Positions 40,637 through 49,753 of a stretch of DNA of 64,000 nt are shown here, piece after piece. Location: positions 186,001 to 250,000 of the forward strand of contig CAWFGW010000007.1 in assembly GCA_963815495.1 (NCBI GenBank). Direction: 5' to 3'. The translations under genes and the position numbers were made by a program. A model generated the notes under the pieces. The model was not told the DNA's origin. It was given only the letters and a program-made list of their open reading frames with translations, and ran no database searches. Within the stretch, counting starts at the first letter, position 1, and each line of letters opens with the position of its first letter. The DNA is from CAWFGW01 sp963815495 (GTDB lineage Bacteria > Bacteroidota > Bacteroidia > Cytophagales > JAAEPT01).

Positions 40637-42745
40637 ATGAACAAAATTTTAAGATTAATTTTCTTACCTCTACTCATTCTCTTTTCCGCTAACAGATCTT
40701 ATGCACAAGATATTCAGTCGTTAGATTCACTTTCGGTTGAAATTGAAATCGTTAATCCCACAACCTCAATCAACGATGGTCAAGTTAGGGTTATGGCAAA
40801 AGGAGGCCTTCCACCCTACAACTATCTTTGGTCCAACCCAAACACCCCTTTAACTGCTGCAAATGCTTCTGGCTTGATTGAAGGTGTGGAATATATGGTA
40901 ACAGTTACAGATTCTAAAAACCTCCAAGTTAACCAAACTTTTATTATTGAAGCATCGTCTATCACCGAAAATTTCAATGCCGTATTCAGTCCGTTAGTGA
41001 CGGTTATGAGCAAAGTTTTGTTTTGGGACCCTTTTGCAGCGATTGGTTTGTACGACCCCGTGGTCTACACCAATAAAGAAATGGTTAAAACACCCCGTTG
41101 GACTGCTACCACAGATAGTATCTTCATTTTAAAAAAGCAACTTGTTCAAAATGGTGATTTGGTGGAAAAAGGCGATGAAATTGCCATCGTTTCTTTTGCT
41201 GAGGGTGTAGTAGACACTGCTAAAGCAACAACTGCAGGCAAGGTTAATTTCAATGTCGAGGAGGGTAACGTAATTTTCAGTCCTTACAACACTAAAGACC
41301 TAATTGAACAAGGCGCTCAATACTTTGCTAGCATCTCATTTGAGGAAAAAAGGCCGCTTTTATATCCTAATGGAGAAATTCACAAAAATAGCATTCCCTT
41401 TATTGTGGTTTGGTTGATTGTAGGCGCTGCTTTTTTTACGGTCAAAATGGGCTTCATCAACATTCGTGGGTTTAAGCATGCTATCGACTTAGCCAGAGGA
41501 AAATATAATGACCCAAATGCACCGGGAAAAGTAACACACTTTCAAGCTTTGTCCACTGCAGTGTCGGCAACCGTAGGTTTAGGTAACATAGCTGGGGTGG
41601 CTGTAGCTATTTCAATTGGCGGTGCTGGAGCAACTTTTTGGATGATTTTAGCTGGTCTACTCGGCATGTCCTCTAAATTTGTAGAGTGTACTCTAGGCGT
41701 TAAGTATCGCCAAATATCACCAGATGGTAAGATTTTCGGTGGGCCAATGAACTACCTACGTTATGGACTTGAAAAACGTAAAATCAAAGGATTAGGGAAA
41801 GTTTTAGCTGGTATTTTTGCGGTGCTGTGTATCGGTGCTTCCTTTGGTGCAGGTAACATGTTTCAGTCTAACCAATCGTATGAGATTATGGCTTCTCAGT
41901 TCCCTGTTTTAGAAGGACTTGGCTTTTGGTTCGGAATTGCATTATCTGTTTTGGTTGGGATTGTGATTATTGGCGGCATTGAAAGCATAGCCAAAGTGAC
42001 TGAAAAGGTGGTGCCACTTATGGCATTAGTTTATGTGGTCGCTGCACTTATTATCATTGGAATAAATATCGAAAATGTTGGTGCGGCCTTTTCTGCAATT
42101 TACAATGGTGCCTTACACTCCAGCGCCTTAAAAGGAGGATTTATTGGTGTGCTGATTATTGGATTCCAGCGAGCGGCCTTTTCTAATGAAGCAGGAGTCG
42201 GCTCTGCTGCCATAGCCCACAGTGCAACTAAAACCCATGATGCTCCCTCAGAAGGCTTTGTCGGACTGATGGAGCCTTATATAGACACCGTGGTTGTGTG
42301 TACGCTTACCGCTTTGGTGCTTATTTTTACTGGCATGCATGAAGTGCCCGGGGTTACTGGTGTGAAACTAACTGCCAAAGCCTTTGGATCAGTAATTTCA
42401 TGGTTCCCTTATATATTAGCAATAGCAGTATTCTTATTTGCTTTTTCTACCATGATTTCTTGGTCGTACTATGGAATGCGGGGTTGGACCTATCTCTTCG
42501 GCAAAACCAACCAATCGGAATTAGCTTATAAAATAATGTTCTTAATTTTTGTGGTTATTGGGGCTTCTGTAAGTTTAGGTGCCGTGCTGGATTTTTCTGA
42601 TATGATGATACTGGCAATGTCCGTACCCAACATGACTGGCTTATATATTATGTCGGGTGAAGTTAAAAAGGATTTAGCAGATTATTTACTTAAAAAGAAA
42701 GCTGGTAATTTGGGGAAACCTAATGCAGAAGTAACTTTAGATTAA
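40637..42745 (+). CDS. AGCS-family sodium:amino-acid symporter with SprB-like and lipoyl-like N-terminal additions
   Basis: 702 residues from ATG 40637, chosen because a signal peptide follows at once (LIFLPLLILFSANRSYAQ). The C-terminal 440 residues are a sodium:alanine symporter: FTVKMGFINIRGFKHAIDLA, SATVGLGNIAGVAVAI, GPMNYLRYGL, AFSNEAGVGSAAIAHSA and MISWSYYGMRGW. Before that come an SprB-repeat-like domain (NPTTSINDGQVRVMAKGGLP, PPYNYLW) and a biotinyl/lipoyl-like hammerhead (LVQNGDLVEKGDEIAIVSFA; TTAGKVNFNVEEGNVI) without a clear modified lysine. Normal AGCS proteins are about 450-550 residues. The added domains should face the periplasm and may sense or bind substrate. Monocistronic. 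Confidence 0.88.
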   Translation: MNKILRLIFLPLLILFSANRSYAQDIQSLDSLSVEIEIVNPTTSINDGQVRVMAKGGLPPYNYLWSNPNTPLTAANASGLIEGVEYMVTVTDSKNLQVNQTFIIEASSITENFNAVFSPLVTVMSKVLFWDPFAAIGLYDPVVYTNKEMVKTPRWTATTDSIFILKKQLVQNGDLVEKGDEIAIVSFAEGVVDTAKATTAGKVNFNVEEGNVIFSPYNTKDLIEQGAQYFASISFEEKRPLLYPNGEIHKNSIPFIVVWLIVGAAFFTVKMGFINIRGFKHAIDLARGKYNDPNAPGKVTHFQALSTAVSATVGLGNIAGVAVAISIGGAGATFWMILAGLLGMSSKFVECTLGVKYRQISPDGKIFGGPMNYLRYGLEKRKIKGLGKVLAGIFAVLCIGASFGAGNMFQSNQSYEIMASQFPVLEGLGFWFGIALSVLVGIVIIGGIESIAKVTEKVVPLMALVYVVAALIIIGINIENVGAAFSAIYNGALHSSALKGGFIGVLIIGFQRAAFSNEAGVGSAAIAHSATKTHDAPSEGFVGLMEPYIDTVVVCTLTALVLIFTGMHEVPGVTGVKLTAKAFGSVISWFPYILAIAVFLFAFSTMISWSYYGMRGWTYLFGKTNQSELAYKIMFLIFVVIGASVSLGAVLDFSDMMILAMSVPNMTGLYIMSGEVKKDLADYLLKKKAGNLGKPNAEVTLD

Positions 42746-42962
42746 AAAGAGACAACTTATAGGCTAAGGTACTAATCAACTTATCGACTTAAATTCTAAA
42801 TCTAAAGAAGCAATTTTCAGTGAAATAAAAATATCTTCAAAATCAAAATAACAATACTTTTCACCTAATAGGTAAACTTACAGTTATGTGATATACCGAA
42901 ACTATATTACAAGAAAAACGGTTGCGTTCAATGAATTATAAATAACAAAACTGAGCCAGCTC

Positions 42963-43340
42963 ATGAACCTCGAAGAAAACAAACGCAACGCCATTGCATT
43001 TTACAGAACAGCTTATGAAGGAAATCCTTCAGCTGCGATAGCACAGTATGTTGGAAACGAATACATTCAACATAACCCCGAAGTTGCGGACGGCAAACAA
43101 GGGTTTATCAATTACTTTGAACGCATGCAGCACGAATATGCTGATAAATCCATCGAGTTTGTACGCTGTGTGGCTGAAGGTGATTTAGTCGCATTACACA
43201 CCCATCAGATATGGCCAGACAATGATCAGTATATCACCATGGACTTCTTTCGATTTGATGAAAAAGGTAAAATATGTGAACATTGGGATACGGTTCAACA
43301 AATCCCAAAGCACTCCGCCAATCCAAATACTATGTATTAA
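42963..43340 (+). CDS. SnoaL-like (NTF2-fold) protein
   Basis: 125 residues. NKRNAIAFYRTAYEGNPSAA, IQHNPEVADGKQGFINYFER, LVALHTHQIWPDN and DFFRFDEKGKICEHWDTVQQ match the predicted SnoaL-like polyketide-cyclase group, with the conserved H-N-P and H-W-D residues lining a small pocket. The substrate is unknown, and most such stand-alone genes have no known role. No partner genes nearby. Confidence 0.87.
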   Translation: MNLEENKRNAIAFYRTAYEGNPSAAIAQYVGNEYIQHNPEVADGKQGFINYFERMQHEYADKSIEFVRCVAEGDLVALHTHQIWPDNDQYITMDFFRFDEKGKICEHWDTVQQIPKHSANPNTMY

Positions 43341-43387
43341 CTAAGCCCATAAGGAATGTAAAAGCAATAAATGATTTGTTAAAATTA

Positions 43388-43418
43388 TTTCTAACCCCAA
43401 TCAAAAAACTTAATTTTG
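43388..43418 (+). promoter_or_regulatory. Bacteroidota-type promoter upstream of terC
   Basis: TAATTTTG (43411-43418) is a perfect TAnnTTTG -7 element. A TTTC (43388-43391), one mismatch from TTTG, lies exactly 19 bases upstream. It lies 23 bases before the terC start codon. Confidence 0.55.
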
Positions 43419-43441
43419 CCAAAACAACAATCAATTGAATT

Positions 43442-44212
43442 ATGGATATCTTTGCGGACTTTAACACTTGGGTAGCGCTTTTAACGCTAATTTTTCTAGA
43501 AATAGTGCTAGGTATTGACAACATCATCTTTATTTCAATTACCACATCCAAACTACCACAGGAATCACAAAAAAAAGCTACCAATCTAGGGTTATTGCTT
43601 GCTATGGTGATGCGAATTATTTTGTTATTGGGTGTATCTTATCTCATTGCCATGAAAGATCCATTTTTCAGCTTTGACCTCGATTACCTTAAAGCAGATA
43701 TAACGGGGCAAAGTTTAATTCTTCTACTAGGAGGGATTTTTCTGCTTTACAAAAGTACCAGCGAAATACACCATAAAGTGGAAGGAGCTACTGAAGAAAA
43801 CACTATAAAAAAAGCTTCAAGTTCATTTATCAGCGTCATCATTCAAATTATATTAATAGATATTGTCTTCTCATTTGATTCTGTTCTAACCGCTGTAGGT
43901 ATGACCAATGGCATCGATGGTGCGTTAACTATTATGGTAATTGCTGTGGTGATTTCAGTATTAATTATGATGTTGTTTGCACAACCCGTAAGTAAGTTTG
44001 TAAACAAACATCCTACGATTCAGATGTTGGCGTTGTCATTCTTAATTCTAATTGGCTTTATGTTGGTGACCGAAGGAGCACATTTAGCACATGCTGAGGT
44101 GTTTCATCAAGAAGTTGGAGCTATTCCTAAAGGGTATCTTTATTTCGCTATTGCCTTTTCGCTCGGAATTGAAGCACTGAACTTTAAGATTAGGAAAAAT
44201 AATAAAAAATAA
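43442..44212 (+). CDS. TerC-family integral membrane protein
   Basis: 256 residues with about seven membrane helices. The family landmarks are LEIVLGIDNIIFISI in helix 1 and IIQIILIDIVFSFDSVLTAV, whose paired aspartates (GIDN, SFDS) are the proposed metal-binding site. TerC/YkoY proteins are linked to manganese efflux or metal loading of exported proteins, and to tellurite resistance. It has its own promoter and ends at a strong terminator. A DtxR/MntR-type regulator lies 2.2 kb downstream, but a regulatory link is only a guess. Confidence 0.93.
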   Translation: MDIFADFNTWVALLTLIFLEIVLGIDNIIFISITTSKLPQESQKKATNLGLLLAMVMRIILLLGVSYLIAMKDPFFSFDLDYLKADITGQSLILLLGGIFLLYKSTSEIHHKVEGATEENTIKKASSSFISVIIQIILIDIVFSFDSVLTAVGMTNGIDGALTIMVIAVVISVLIMMLFAQPVSKFVNKHPTIQMLALSFLILIGFMLVTEGAHLAHAEVFHQEVGAIPKGYLYFAIAFSLGIEALNFKIRKNNKK

Positions 44213-44234
44213 ATCTCTAAAATTCTAGATAAAC

Positions 44235-44270
44235 AAAAAGACCACCCCTGATGAGGGGTGGTCTTTTTTT
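44235..44270. terminator. Bidirectional terminator between terC and dapD
   Basis: AAAAAGACCACCCC pairs with GGGGTGGTCTTTTT around a short TGATGA loop: a long GC-rich stem with A- and T-runs. It serves both convergent genes. Confidence 0.95.
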
Positions 44271-44292
44271 GATTATTAGTTATACAAAAAGA

Positions 44293-45102
44293 TTAAACAG
44301 CAACATTGTTCTCTCTTAAAGCCTCATTCAACGAAGTTTTCTTGTCTGTAGACTCCTTTCTTTTACCAATTATTAAGGCACAAGGCACATTGTATTTCCC
44401 GGACGGAAACTCTTTTTCATACGATCCTGGAATGACCACTGCACGTTCAGGAACTACCCCCATATGAATGACTGGTTCTGGTCCTGTTACATCGATAATT
44501 TTTGAACTCATTGTGAGTGTTACACCAGCTCCTAAAACGGCTTCTTTACAGACACGAACACCTTCCACAACGATGCATCTGGAGCCGATAAACGCACCGT
44601 CCTCAATAATCACTGGAGCTGCTTGTACCGGTTCTAAAACCCCACCAATTCCAACACCTCCACTTAGGTGAACATCTTTTCCAATTTGAGCACAACTTCC
44701 AACAGTAGCCCAAGTATCGACCATCGTTCCACTCGAAACATAGGCGCCAATGTTTACATAACTTGGCATTAAAACCGCACCACTTTCGATGTGTGCTCCA
44801 TACCTTGCAACCGCGTGAGGCACCACTCTAACACCTTGTGCTGCGTAATCTTTTTTCAAGGCAATCTTGTCATGAAACTCAAACGGCCCCACTTCAATGG
44901 TCTCCATTTTATTAATAGGAAAATATAAAATTACTGCTTTCTTCACCCAATCATTTACCTGCCAAGTACCATCACTTTTTGGTTCAGCAGTTCTTAATTT
45001 TCCTTTATCTAAAAGTTCAATTACTTCTCTAATTGTTTGTTGAGATTCTGGCTTTTCTAACAAACTTCTATCCTCCCAAATCTTCTCAATTACCTCTTTC
45101 AT
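44293..45102 (-). CDS. dapD: 2,3,4,5-tetrahydropyridine-2,6-dicarboxylate N-succinyltransferase
   Basis: Acyl transfer step of the succinylase branch of lysine/diaminopimelate synthesis. 269 residues, a trimeric left-handed beta-helix enzyme. Residues 1-100 are the N-terminal domain (NDWVKKAVILYFPINKMETI). Hexapeptide repeats then run through VRVVPHAVARYGAHIESGAV, MPSYVNIGAYVSSGTMVDTW, ATVGSCAQIGKDVHLSGGVG and IGGVLEPVQAAPVIIEDGAF. Full length and intact, monocistronic. Confidence 0.96.
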   Translation of the reverse strand: MKEVIEKIWEDRSLLEKPESQQTIREVIELLDKGKLRTAEPKSDGTWQVNDWVKKAVILYFPINKMETIEVGPFEFHDKIALKKDYAAQGVRVVPHAVARYGAHIESGAVLMPSYVNIGAYVSSGTMVDTWATVGSCAQIGKDVHLSGGVGIGGVLEPVQAAPVIIEDGAFIGSRCIVVEGVRVCKEAVLGAGVTLTMSSKIIDVTGPEPVIHMGVVPERAVVIPGSYEKEFPSGKYNVPCALIIGKRKESTDKKTSLNEALRENNVAV

Positions 45103-45303
45103 TTTTCTCTTTTTCTAATGAACATTTGACTTTAAGATTCTAAAATACAACTTTATTTTTGAAGCGACATGATAGACTTTTTAATAATCGTTTAATCTGA
45201 TTTTTACAGGTATTAAAACCCCTATCAAAGTCTCTATATAAAAGTTAAATTAGTGCCCTTAAAAGGTTTATAGTATCTTGCAAAAAAGCCCCATATTTCT
45301 CGC

Positions 45304-46413
45304 GTGAAAAAAGTCAAAAAAAAAGTGCTCATTTCTTCGGTTTTAAAACCGATCAACGACACGCGACTCTATGAAAAAATTGGTCAATCACTTGCGAAGA
45401 AAGAAACACTTGAAGTACACATTTGTGGCTTCCATTCCGACCTACCATCCGACCAAAACATTACCTTTCACCCCCTTTTTCAGTTTAAAAGATTGTCTAT
45501 AAGTCGCTTTTTACCCTATTGGAAATATGCAATTTTATTATTTAAAGTAAAACCTGATATAATAATATGTAACACTTTTGAATTACAATTGTTTAACTCA
45601 TTATACAAAATATTATTTGGTGCGGAATATTACTATAATTTAGAAGAAAATTACTTTAAAAACATACGTTACACCACCAATTTCCCAATAGCAGTGCGTT
45701 TTGTCTTAGCTCACGCTGTACGACTGAAAGAGCGCCTACTCCACCCCTTTGTCAACAACTACTTTTCAGCGGAAACCGGTTACCTTTCTGAGATGCCGTT
45801 TATACAAAATAAAGCTACTCTTATACTCAATAAATTTGCTCCAACCCTCCTCCCAATTGAGCGGTACAAAAGTAGTACAAAAAACCATTTTCTTTACTCG
45901 GGGACTATCGCTGAACATTACGGTATTTTTGATATCATTAAATTCATAAAATCATTACAAATAATCAACCCTGAAATAAAACTTACTATCATAGGTTATT
46001 GTGCTAACGAAAAAACATTAAGCGTTGTAAAAGACATAATCAAAAATCATAATTTCATCGAGCTCATAGGTGGCGATGAACGCGTCAATCATCAGCAAAT
46101 TTTAGATCAAATTCAAGTAGCTGATTTTGGGATTATTTGTTACAAAAACAACCCAAGCACAAACAACTGCTTCCCCACAAAACTATATGAGTATTTACAT
46201 TACCAACTCCCCATCATTAACCTAACAACCAACACATGGTCAAACCAAAAATTAGTTTCATCAGCCATCTTGGAAATTAACACAGATATTGAAAACACAA
46301 CTAATGTTTTAGAAAAAATCACATCACACCTTTTTTACAAAAACAATTACTCCCAAGATATCTACTGGGAGAGTGAAGAGAAAAAATTATTCACCATTTT
46401 ACGATTAGACTAA
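45304..46413 (+). CDS. Glycosyltransferase, GT4-like
   Basis: 369 residues, GTG start at 45304. N-terminal Rossmann-like half (VLISSVLKPINDTRLYEKIG; PDIIICNTFELQLFNSLYKI), then the C-terminal nucleotide-sugar half (NHFLYSGTIAEHYGIFDIIK; IKLTIIGYC; ADFGIICYKNNPSTNNCFPT; KLYEYLHYQLPIINL). The usual E-x7-E near the end is altered to a Y-K-N-N-P-S-x-N-x-x-x-P-T-K-x-Y-E-Y pattern typical of exopolysaccharide glycosyltransferases. The sugar and acceptor are unknown, and no polysaccharide cluster surrounds it. Confidence 0.84.
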   Translation: MKKVKKKVLISSVLKPINDTRLYEKIGQSLAKKETLEVHICGFHSDLPSDQNITFHPLFQFKRLSISRFLPYWKYAILLFKVKPDIIICNTFELQLFNSLYKILFGAEYYYNLEENYFKNIRYTTNFPIAVRFVLAHAVRLKERLLHPFVNNYFSAETGYLSEMPFIQNKATLILNKFAPTLLPIERYKSSTKNHFLYSGTIAEHYGIFDIIKFIKSLQIINPEIKLTIIGYCANEKTLSVVKDIIKNHNFIELIGGDERVNHQQILDQIQVADFGIICYKNNPSTNNCFPTKLYEYLHYQLPIINLTTNTWSNQKLVSSAILEINTDIENTTNVLEKITSHLFYKNNYSQDIYWESEEKKLFTILRLD

Positions 46414-46457
46414 TTCATTTTTTAGAGTTACCTAAACTTTTCCTTATCTTTACTTTG

Positions 46458-47114
46458 ATGCTTAGTCAAACAGAAGAAAATTACATTAAAGCTATCTACC
46501 ATTTAACAAATGGAAAAGAGCAAAGTGCTACTACAAATGCATTATCAGAAGCGCTAAAAACAAAGCCAGCTTCCGTAAGCGATATGCTAAAAAAGCTGTC
46601 GAGCAAAGACCTCATTAACTACGAGAAATATAAAGGGGTTTACCTTACCAAAGAAGGCTTAAAAGACGCCTTAAAAATCATTCGAAAACACCGCTTATGG
46701 GAAGTCTTTTTAGTGGACAAACTCAATTTCGCATGGGATGAAGTACATGATATCGCTGAACAGCTGGAGCACATTCAGTCGACCACGCTAACCAACAAAC
46801 TCGACAAGTTTTTGGGTTACCCAAAGAACGACCCACATGGTGACCCCATCCCTACTGCAGAAGGAGAAATCAGTAAACATTATCAACTGACTGTTACTGA
46901 TCTGGAACCGGACAACAAAGCGGTGGTAGTCGGTGTGAAAGATTCTTCTGCGTCCTTTTTGCAATACCTTAATAAAATTGGTATCTCCTTAGGTTCCGAA
47001 CTTTTTGTGCTTGAACAAATCGCCTACGACCAAAGCTTAGAAATTCAACTTGAAAACAACAAACAAATCATTTCAAAAGAGGTAGCCAAAAACATCTATG
47101 TATCCACTCATTAA
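46458..47114 (+). CDS. DtxR/MntR-family metal-dependent repressor
   Basis: 218 residues from ATG 46458. The HTH is in TNALSEALKTKPASVSDMLK KL. Next come the dimerisation/metal domain (HRLWEVFLVDKLNFAWDEVH with the metal-binding E-x-x-H; AEQLEHIQS; GYPKNDPHGDPIP) and a FeoA/SH3-like end. It senses manganese or iron. Its 3' end overlaps the substrate-binding gene by 17 bases, so regulator and transporter are translated together, and autorepression by Mn or Zn is likely. The promoter probably lies in the 40 bases upstream. Confidence 0.9.
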   Translation: MLSQTEENYIKAIYHLTNGKEQSATTNALSEALKTKPASVSDMLKKLSSKDLINYEKYKGVYLTKEGLKDALKIIRKHRLWEVFLVDKLNFAWDEVHDIAEQLEHIQSTTLTNKLDKFLGYPKNDPHGDPIPTAEGEISKHYQLTVTDLEPDNKAVVVGVKDSSASFLQYLNKIGISLGSELFVLEQIAYDQSLEIQLENNKQIISKEVAKNIYVSTH

Positions 47115-48003
47115 AATTTGCCTAATATCTACCCTACTTGTATTTTGTTCTTGTTCAGATAACAAACCCAGGTCTGGTAAATTAAAAATTGTGACCACCA
47201 CAGGAATGATTGCTGATGCGGTAGAAAACTTGGTAGGCACGCAAGCAGAAGTCACTGCCTTAATGGGACCTGGTGTGGATCCGCACTTGTACAAAGCCGC
47301 TCAAGGGGATTTAAAACTCTTACAAGAAGCAGACATCATTATTTATAACGGATTACATCTAGAAGGGAAGATGACCGACATATTCGAGAAATTATCGCGA
47401 ATTAAATCGGTGTACGCCATCTCAACAGGTTTACCCAAAGATCGATTACGCAAGGCAAGCGAACAGGACGCAGTAGACCCTCATATTTGGTTTGACATTG
47501 ACTTGTGGTCATTAGGTGTTAAAAACCTAAATGAGTGGCTTAAAAAGACACAACCAACTATAACTATTTCCACAACTGGCAATGGCTATTTCCAACAACT
47601 CGATAGCTTACATCAGGCAACCTTAGCGTCTATCAATACTATCCCAGAAGGCCAACGCCTCCTTATCACCGCGCATGATGCTTTTGGTTATTTTGGCGAT
47701 GCGTATGGCATTGAAGTAAAAGGCATTCAAGGCATCTCCACGGTGGCGCAAGCCGGACTACGGGATGTCAACAACCTCATCAACCTCATTATTGAAAGAA
47801 AAATCAAAGCAATTTTTGTGGAGTCGTCCGTGCCCAAGAAACAAATTGACGTGATTGTTGAATCATGTAAAGCACAAGGACATCAACTCGTGATTGGTGG
47901 CACACTGTACTCAGACGCTATGGGTGCTCCACAGACCCCTGAAGGTAACTATATCGGTATGGTCACACATAATGTATCTGTCATCGTTAACTCATTAAAA
48001 TGA
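47098..48003 (+). CDS. Metal ABC transporter substrate-binding lipoprotein (ZnuA/MntA class)
   Basis: 301 residues, cluster A-1 binding protein. The lipobox is in LLVFCSCSD, then KLKIVTTTGMIADAVENLVG, MGPGVDPHLYKAAQGDLKLL (first metal-ligand histidine), DAVDPHIWFDI (second), LITAHDAFGYFGDAYGIEVK (third) and a final aspartate in LYSDAMG. It lacks the His-rich loop of typical ZnuA, which leans towards manganese or iron, in keeping with the DtxR/MntR-type regulator before it. It is attached to the membrane facing the periplasm and overlaps the ATPase gene by 4 bases. Confidence 0.92.
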   Translation: MYPLIKICLISTLLVFCSCSDNKPRSGKLKIVTTTGMIADAVENLVGTQAEVTALMGPGVDPHLYKAAQGDLKLLQEADIIIYNGLHLEGKMTDIFEKLSRIKSVYAISTGLPKDRLRKASEQDAVDPHIWFDIDLWSLGVKNLNEWLKKTQPTITISTTGNGYFQQLDSLHQATLASINTIPEGQRLLITAHDAFGYFGDAYGIEVKGIQGISTVAQAGLRDVNNLINLIIERKIKAIFVESSVPKKQIDVIVESCKAQGHQLVIGGTLYSDAMGAPQTPEGNYIGMVTHNVSVIVNSLK

Positions 48004-48788
48004 TAATTCAAGTAGAAAATCCTGCCATTGAAGTTCATGACTTAACGGTGAGCTATCAAAACAAACCCGTCTTATGGGCGATTGACTTCAGCATTCCCGA
48101 AGGAACTTTAGGAGGAATTATTGGACCCAATGGTGCTGGTAAATCAACTTTGGTGAAGTCCATTATGGGCTTAATCGAAACCTCCAGTGGTTATGTTAAA
48201 ATACTGAATCAGGACTTAGCTGATGTGCGCTTAAAGGTGAGTTATGTGCCCCAACGTGAATCGGTGGATTGGGATTTTCCTGCTTCGGTGTTGGATATTG
48301 TGATGATGGGGCGATACGGTAAACTAGGACTTTTTAAACGGCCTCAGAAGGCGGATAAAGAAGCAGCAATCGAATGTCTCAATGATGTAGGTATGGCTGA
48401 ATATGCCAACCGACAAATTGCGCAGCTATCTGGCGGACAACAGCAACGTGTGTTTTTAGCGCGTGCACTAGCACAAAATGCGGATATCTACTTTATGGAT
48501 GAACCATTTGCTGGCGTAGATGTAGCAACAGAACAAGCCATCATTACGCTACTTCAAAAAATGCGTGACGCGGGAAAAACTGTTTTAGTAGTCCACCATG
48601 ACTTACAGTCTGCTCAACATTATTTTGATTGGATTGTTTTGCTCAACCAACGCCTTATTGCTTCAGGTCCTATTGAAAAGGTATTTACAGCTGAATTGTT
48701 GCAAGAAACTTATGGCGGTAAATTAACTTTCTTAAGTCAATTAGGAAACTTATTTAAACGAGAGGATTTACCTCCGAGGAAAGCTTAA
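48000..48788 (+). CDS. Metal ABC transporter ATP-binding protein
   Basis: 262 residues. Walker A GPNGAGKSTL, Q-loop YVPQRESVDWDFP, signature LSGGQQQRV, Walker B DIYFMDEPFAG, H-loop VVHHDL. The sequence is of the Mn/Zn/Fe type (MntB/ZnuC-like). It is translated with the upstream binding protein (ATGA overlap). The expected permease gene does not follow: the next 1.1 kb is repeats and gene remnants. Without a permease this operon could not transport by itself unless one is encoded elsewhere. Confidence 0.94.
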   Translation: MIIQVENPAIEVHDLTVSYQNKPVLWAIDFSIPEGTLGGIIGPNGAGKSTLVKSIMGLIETSSGYVKILNQDLADVRLKVSYVPQRESVDWDFPASVLDIVMMGRYGKLGLFKRPQKADKEAAIECLNDVGMAEYANRQIAQLSGGQQQRVFLARALAQNADIYFMDEPFAGVDVATEQAIITLLQKMRDAGKTVLVVHHDLQSAQHYFDWIVLLNQRLIASGPIEKVFTAELLQETYGGKLTFLSQLGNLFKREDLPPRKA

Positions 48789-48819
48789 GTAGTCTTGAGC
48801 TTCTTCTCTGTACTTGTCA

Positions 48820-49044
48820 TTTCAATCCCAATGGATCTGTGGTTATTCTTTCCAATCCCGATGGCTATCGCGGAGAGGAATCTAACTGAGCCAAAGACAA
48901 CCATCTGTCTCTCAACTATTAGTCAACAGGAACGCGTTGCAAACGCGCTCCATCGTCTTACTAAATGCAGTTACAAACTGCTAGTACATCAGTAGACTTA
49001 AGTTACGCTGAAAAAGCTAAACTTAAGCCAGAGAGGGGAGTGAT
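48820..49044. repeat. Dispersed repeat cluster after the ABC ATPase gene
   Basis: A mosaic of elements that recur in this window: GAGGAATCTAACTGAG (48873), GAACGCGTTGCAAACGCGCT (48931, again at 56751), and a block from TGCAGTTACAAACTGC through CTTAAGCCAGAG (about 48965-49035) that recurs at 49757-49823. GCAGTTACAAACTGC and CGCGTTGCAAACGCG are palindromes. No coding sequence is seen. Confidence 0.8.
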
Positions 49045-49275
49045 TACAAACAACAAAAAGTAATTGAAGAATGTATTGAAACAGATGAAGAGTTACTCGA
49101 TGAATACCGCGATACGTTGGATGAGACAGGCTTAACAGAGGATATGATAGCAATCATTTCTCGACATATGAAAGAAATTGAAGAAACTATCACTGAATTA
49201 AAAGAACTACATAAAAAAGGTGACCATGAAGATTCAAATGCATATAGTACTAAAATTTTAGATGCTGGTGTATAA
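49045..49275 (+). pseudogene. C-terminal remnant of a PA2169/DUF2383-like four-helix protein
   Basis: An open frame from the end of the repeat block to TAA at 49273-49275, with no start codon. It reads KVIEECIETDEELLDEYRDT, then LTEDMIAIISRHMKEIEETI, TELKELHKK. The spacing and acidic helices resemble the last two helices of PA2169-family (DUF2383) proteins, which are about 150 residues long; about 75 remain here. The 5' part is missing and the repeat abuts the break. A terminator follows (49311), as expected of a real gene end. Family assignment is tentative. Confidence 0.5.
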
Positions 49276-49310
49276 TATTCACTGTCATCGATAATTTAAA
49301 GCTGGATAAA

Positions 49311-49348
49311 AAAGAACCCCACTTATCGTGGATGATAAGTGGGGTTTT
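49311..49348 (+). terminator. Rho-independent terminator after the DUF2383-like remnant
   Basis: AACCCCACTTATC (49315-49327) pairs with GATAAGTGGGGTT around GTGGAT, with flanking A- and T-runs. Confidence 0.93.
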
Positions 49349-49429
49349 GTGTTTATAGAACTGTCATTTGCGGATTTTAGGAGCTCTCGGGATGGAAATA
49401 ATATTGGTGTTTTGCGATGGGTGGATTCC

Positions 49430-49745
49430 AGAATATTGTCATTCCTTTTCAGTAGTGTCATTCGTTTTAAATACTGTCATTCCTAGCCTGCCTTGCCGGC
49501 AGGCAGGGAACGAGGATCCAACTGAGGCGGAGACGGATTTTAGACTTACGATTGGTGGATTCTTCCTTCGTCAGAATGACAAATAGGATTTGAATTGTCA
49601 TTCCTTTCCATCACTGTCATCATTCCGAGCCCGCCTTGCCTGCAGGCAGGGGACGAGGAATCTAACTGAGGTGGAGACGGGTAACATTCGTTTTCAGTAC
49701 TATTAAGGTCACAAGGACCGCTACGCTTAACCTTGCGCCATAGGG
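49430..49745. repeat. Dispersed repeat cluster
   Basis: Contains the palindromic GCCTGCCTTGCCGGCAGGC unit (49486) and a variant at 49631, two copies of the ATCTAACTGAGGNGGAGACGG element (about 49516 and 49657), several TGTCATTC starts, and the block from GGTAACATTCGTTTTCAGTA to AACCTTGCGCCATAGGG (about 49679-49743), which recurs at 49868, 52296 and 56559. The 300 bases upstream to the terminator hold nothing else. Confidence 0.85.
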
Positions 49746-49753
49746 TGTGTATT

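Noticed and set aside
48766..48780. CCTCCGAGG at the end of the ABC ATPase gene as another REP palindrome
   Set aside because: Only one half-unit is present, with no inverted partner; likely chance.
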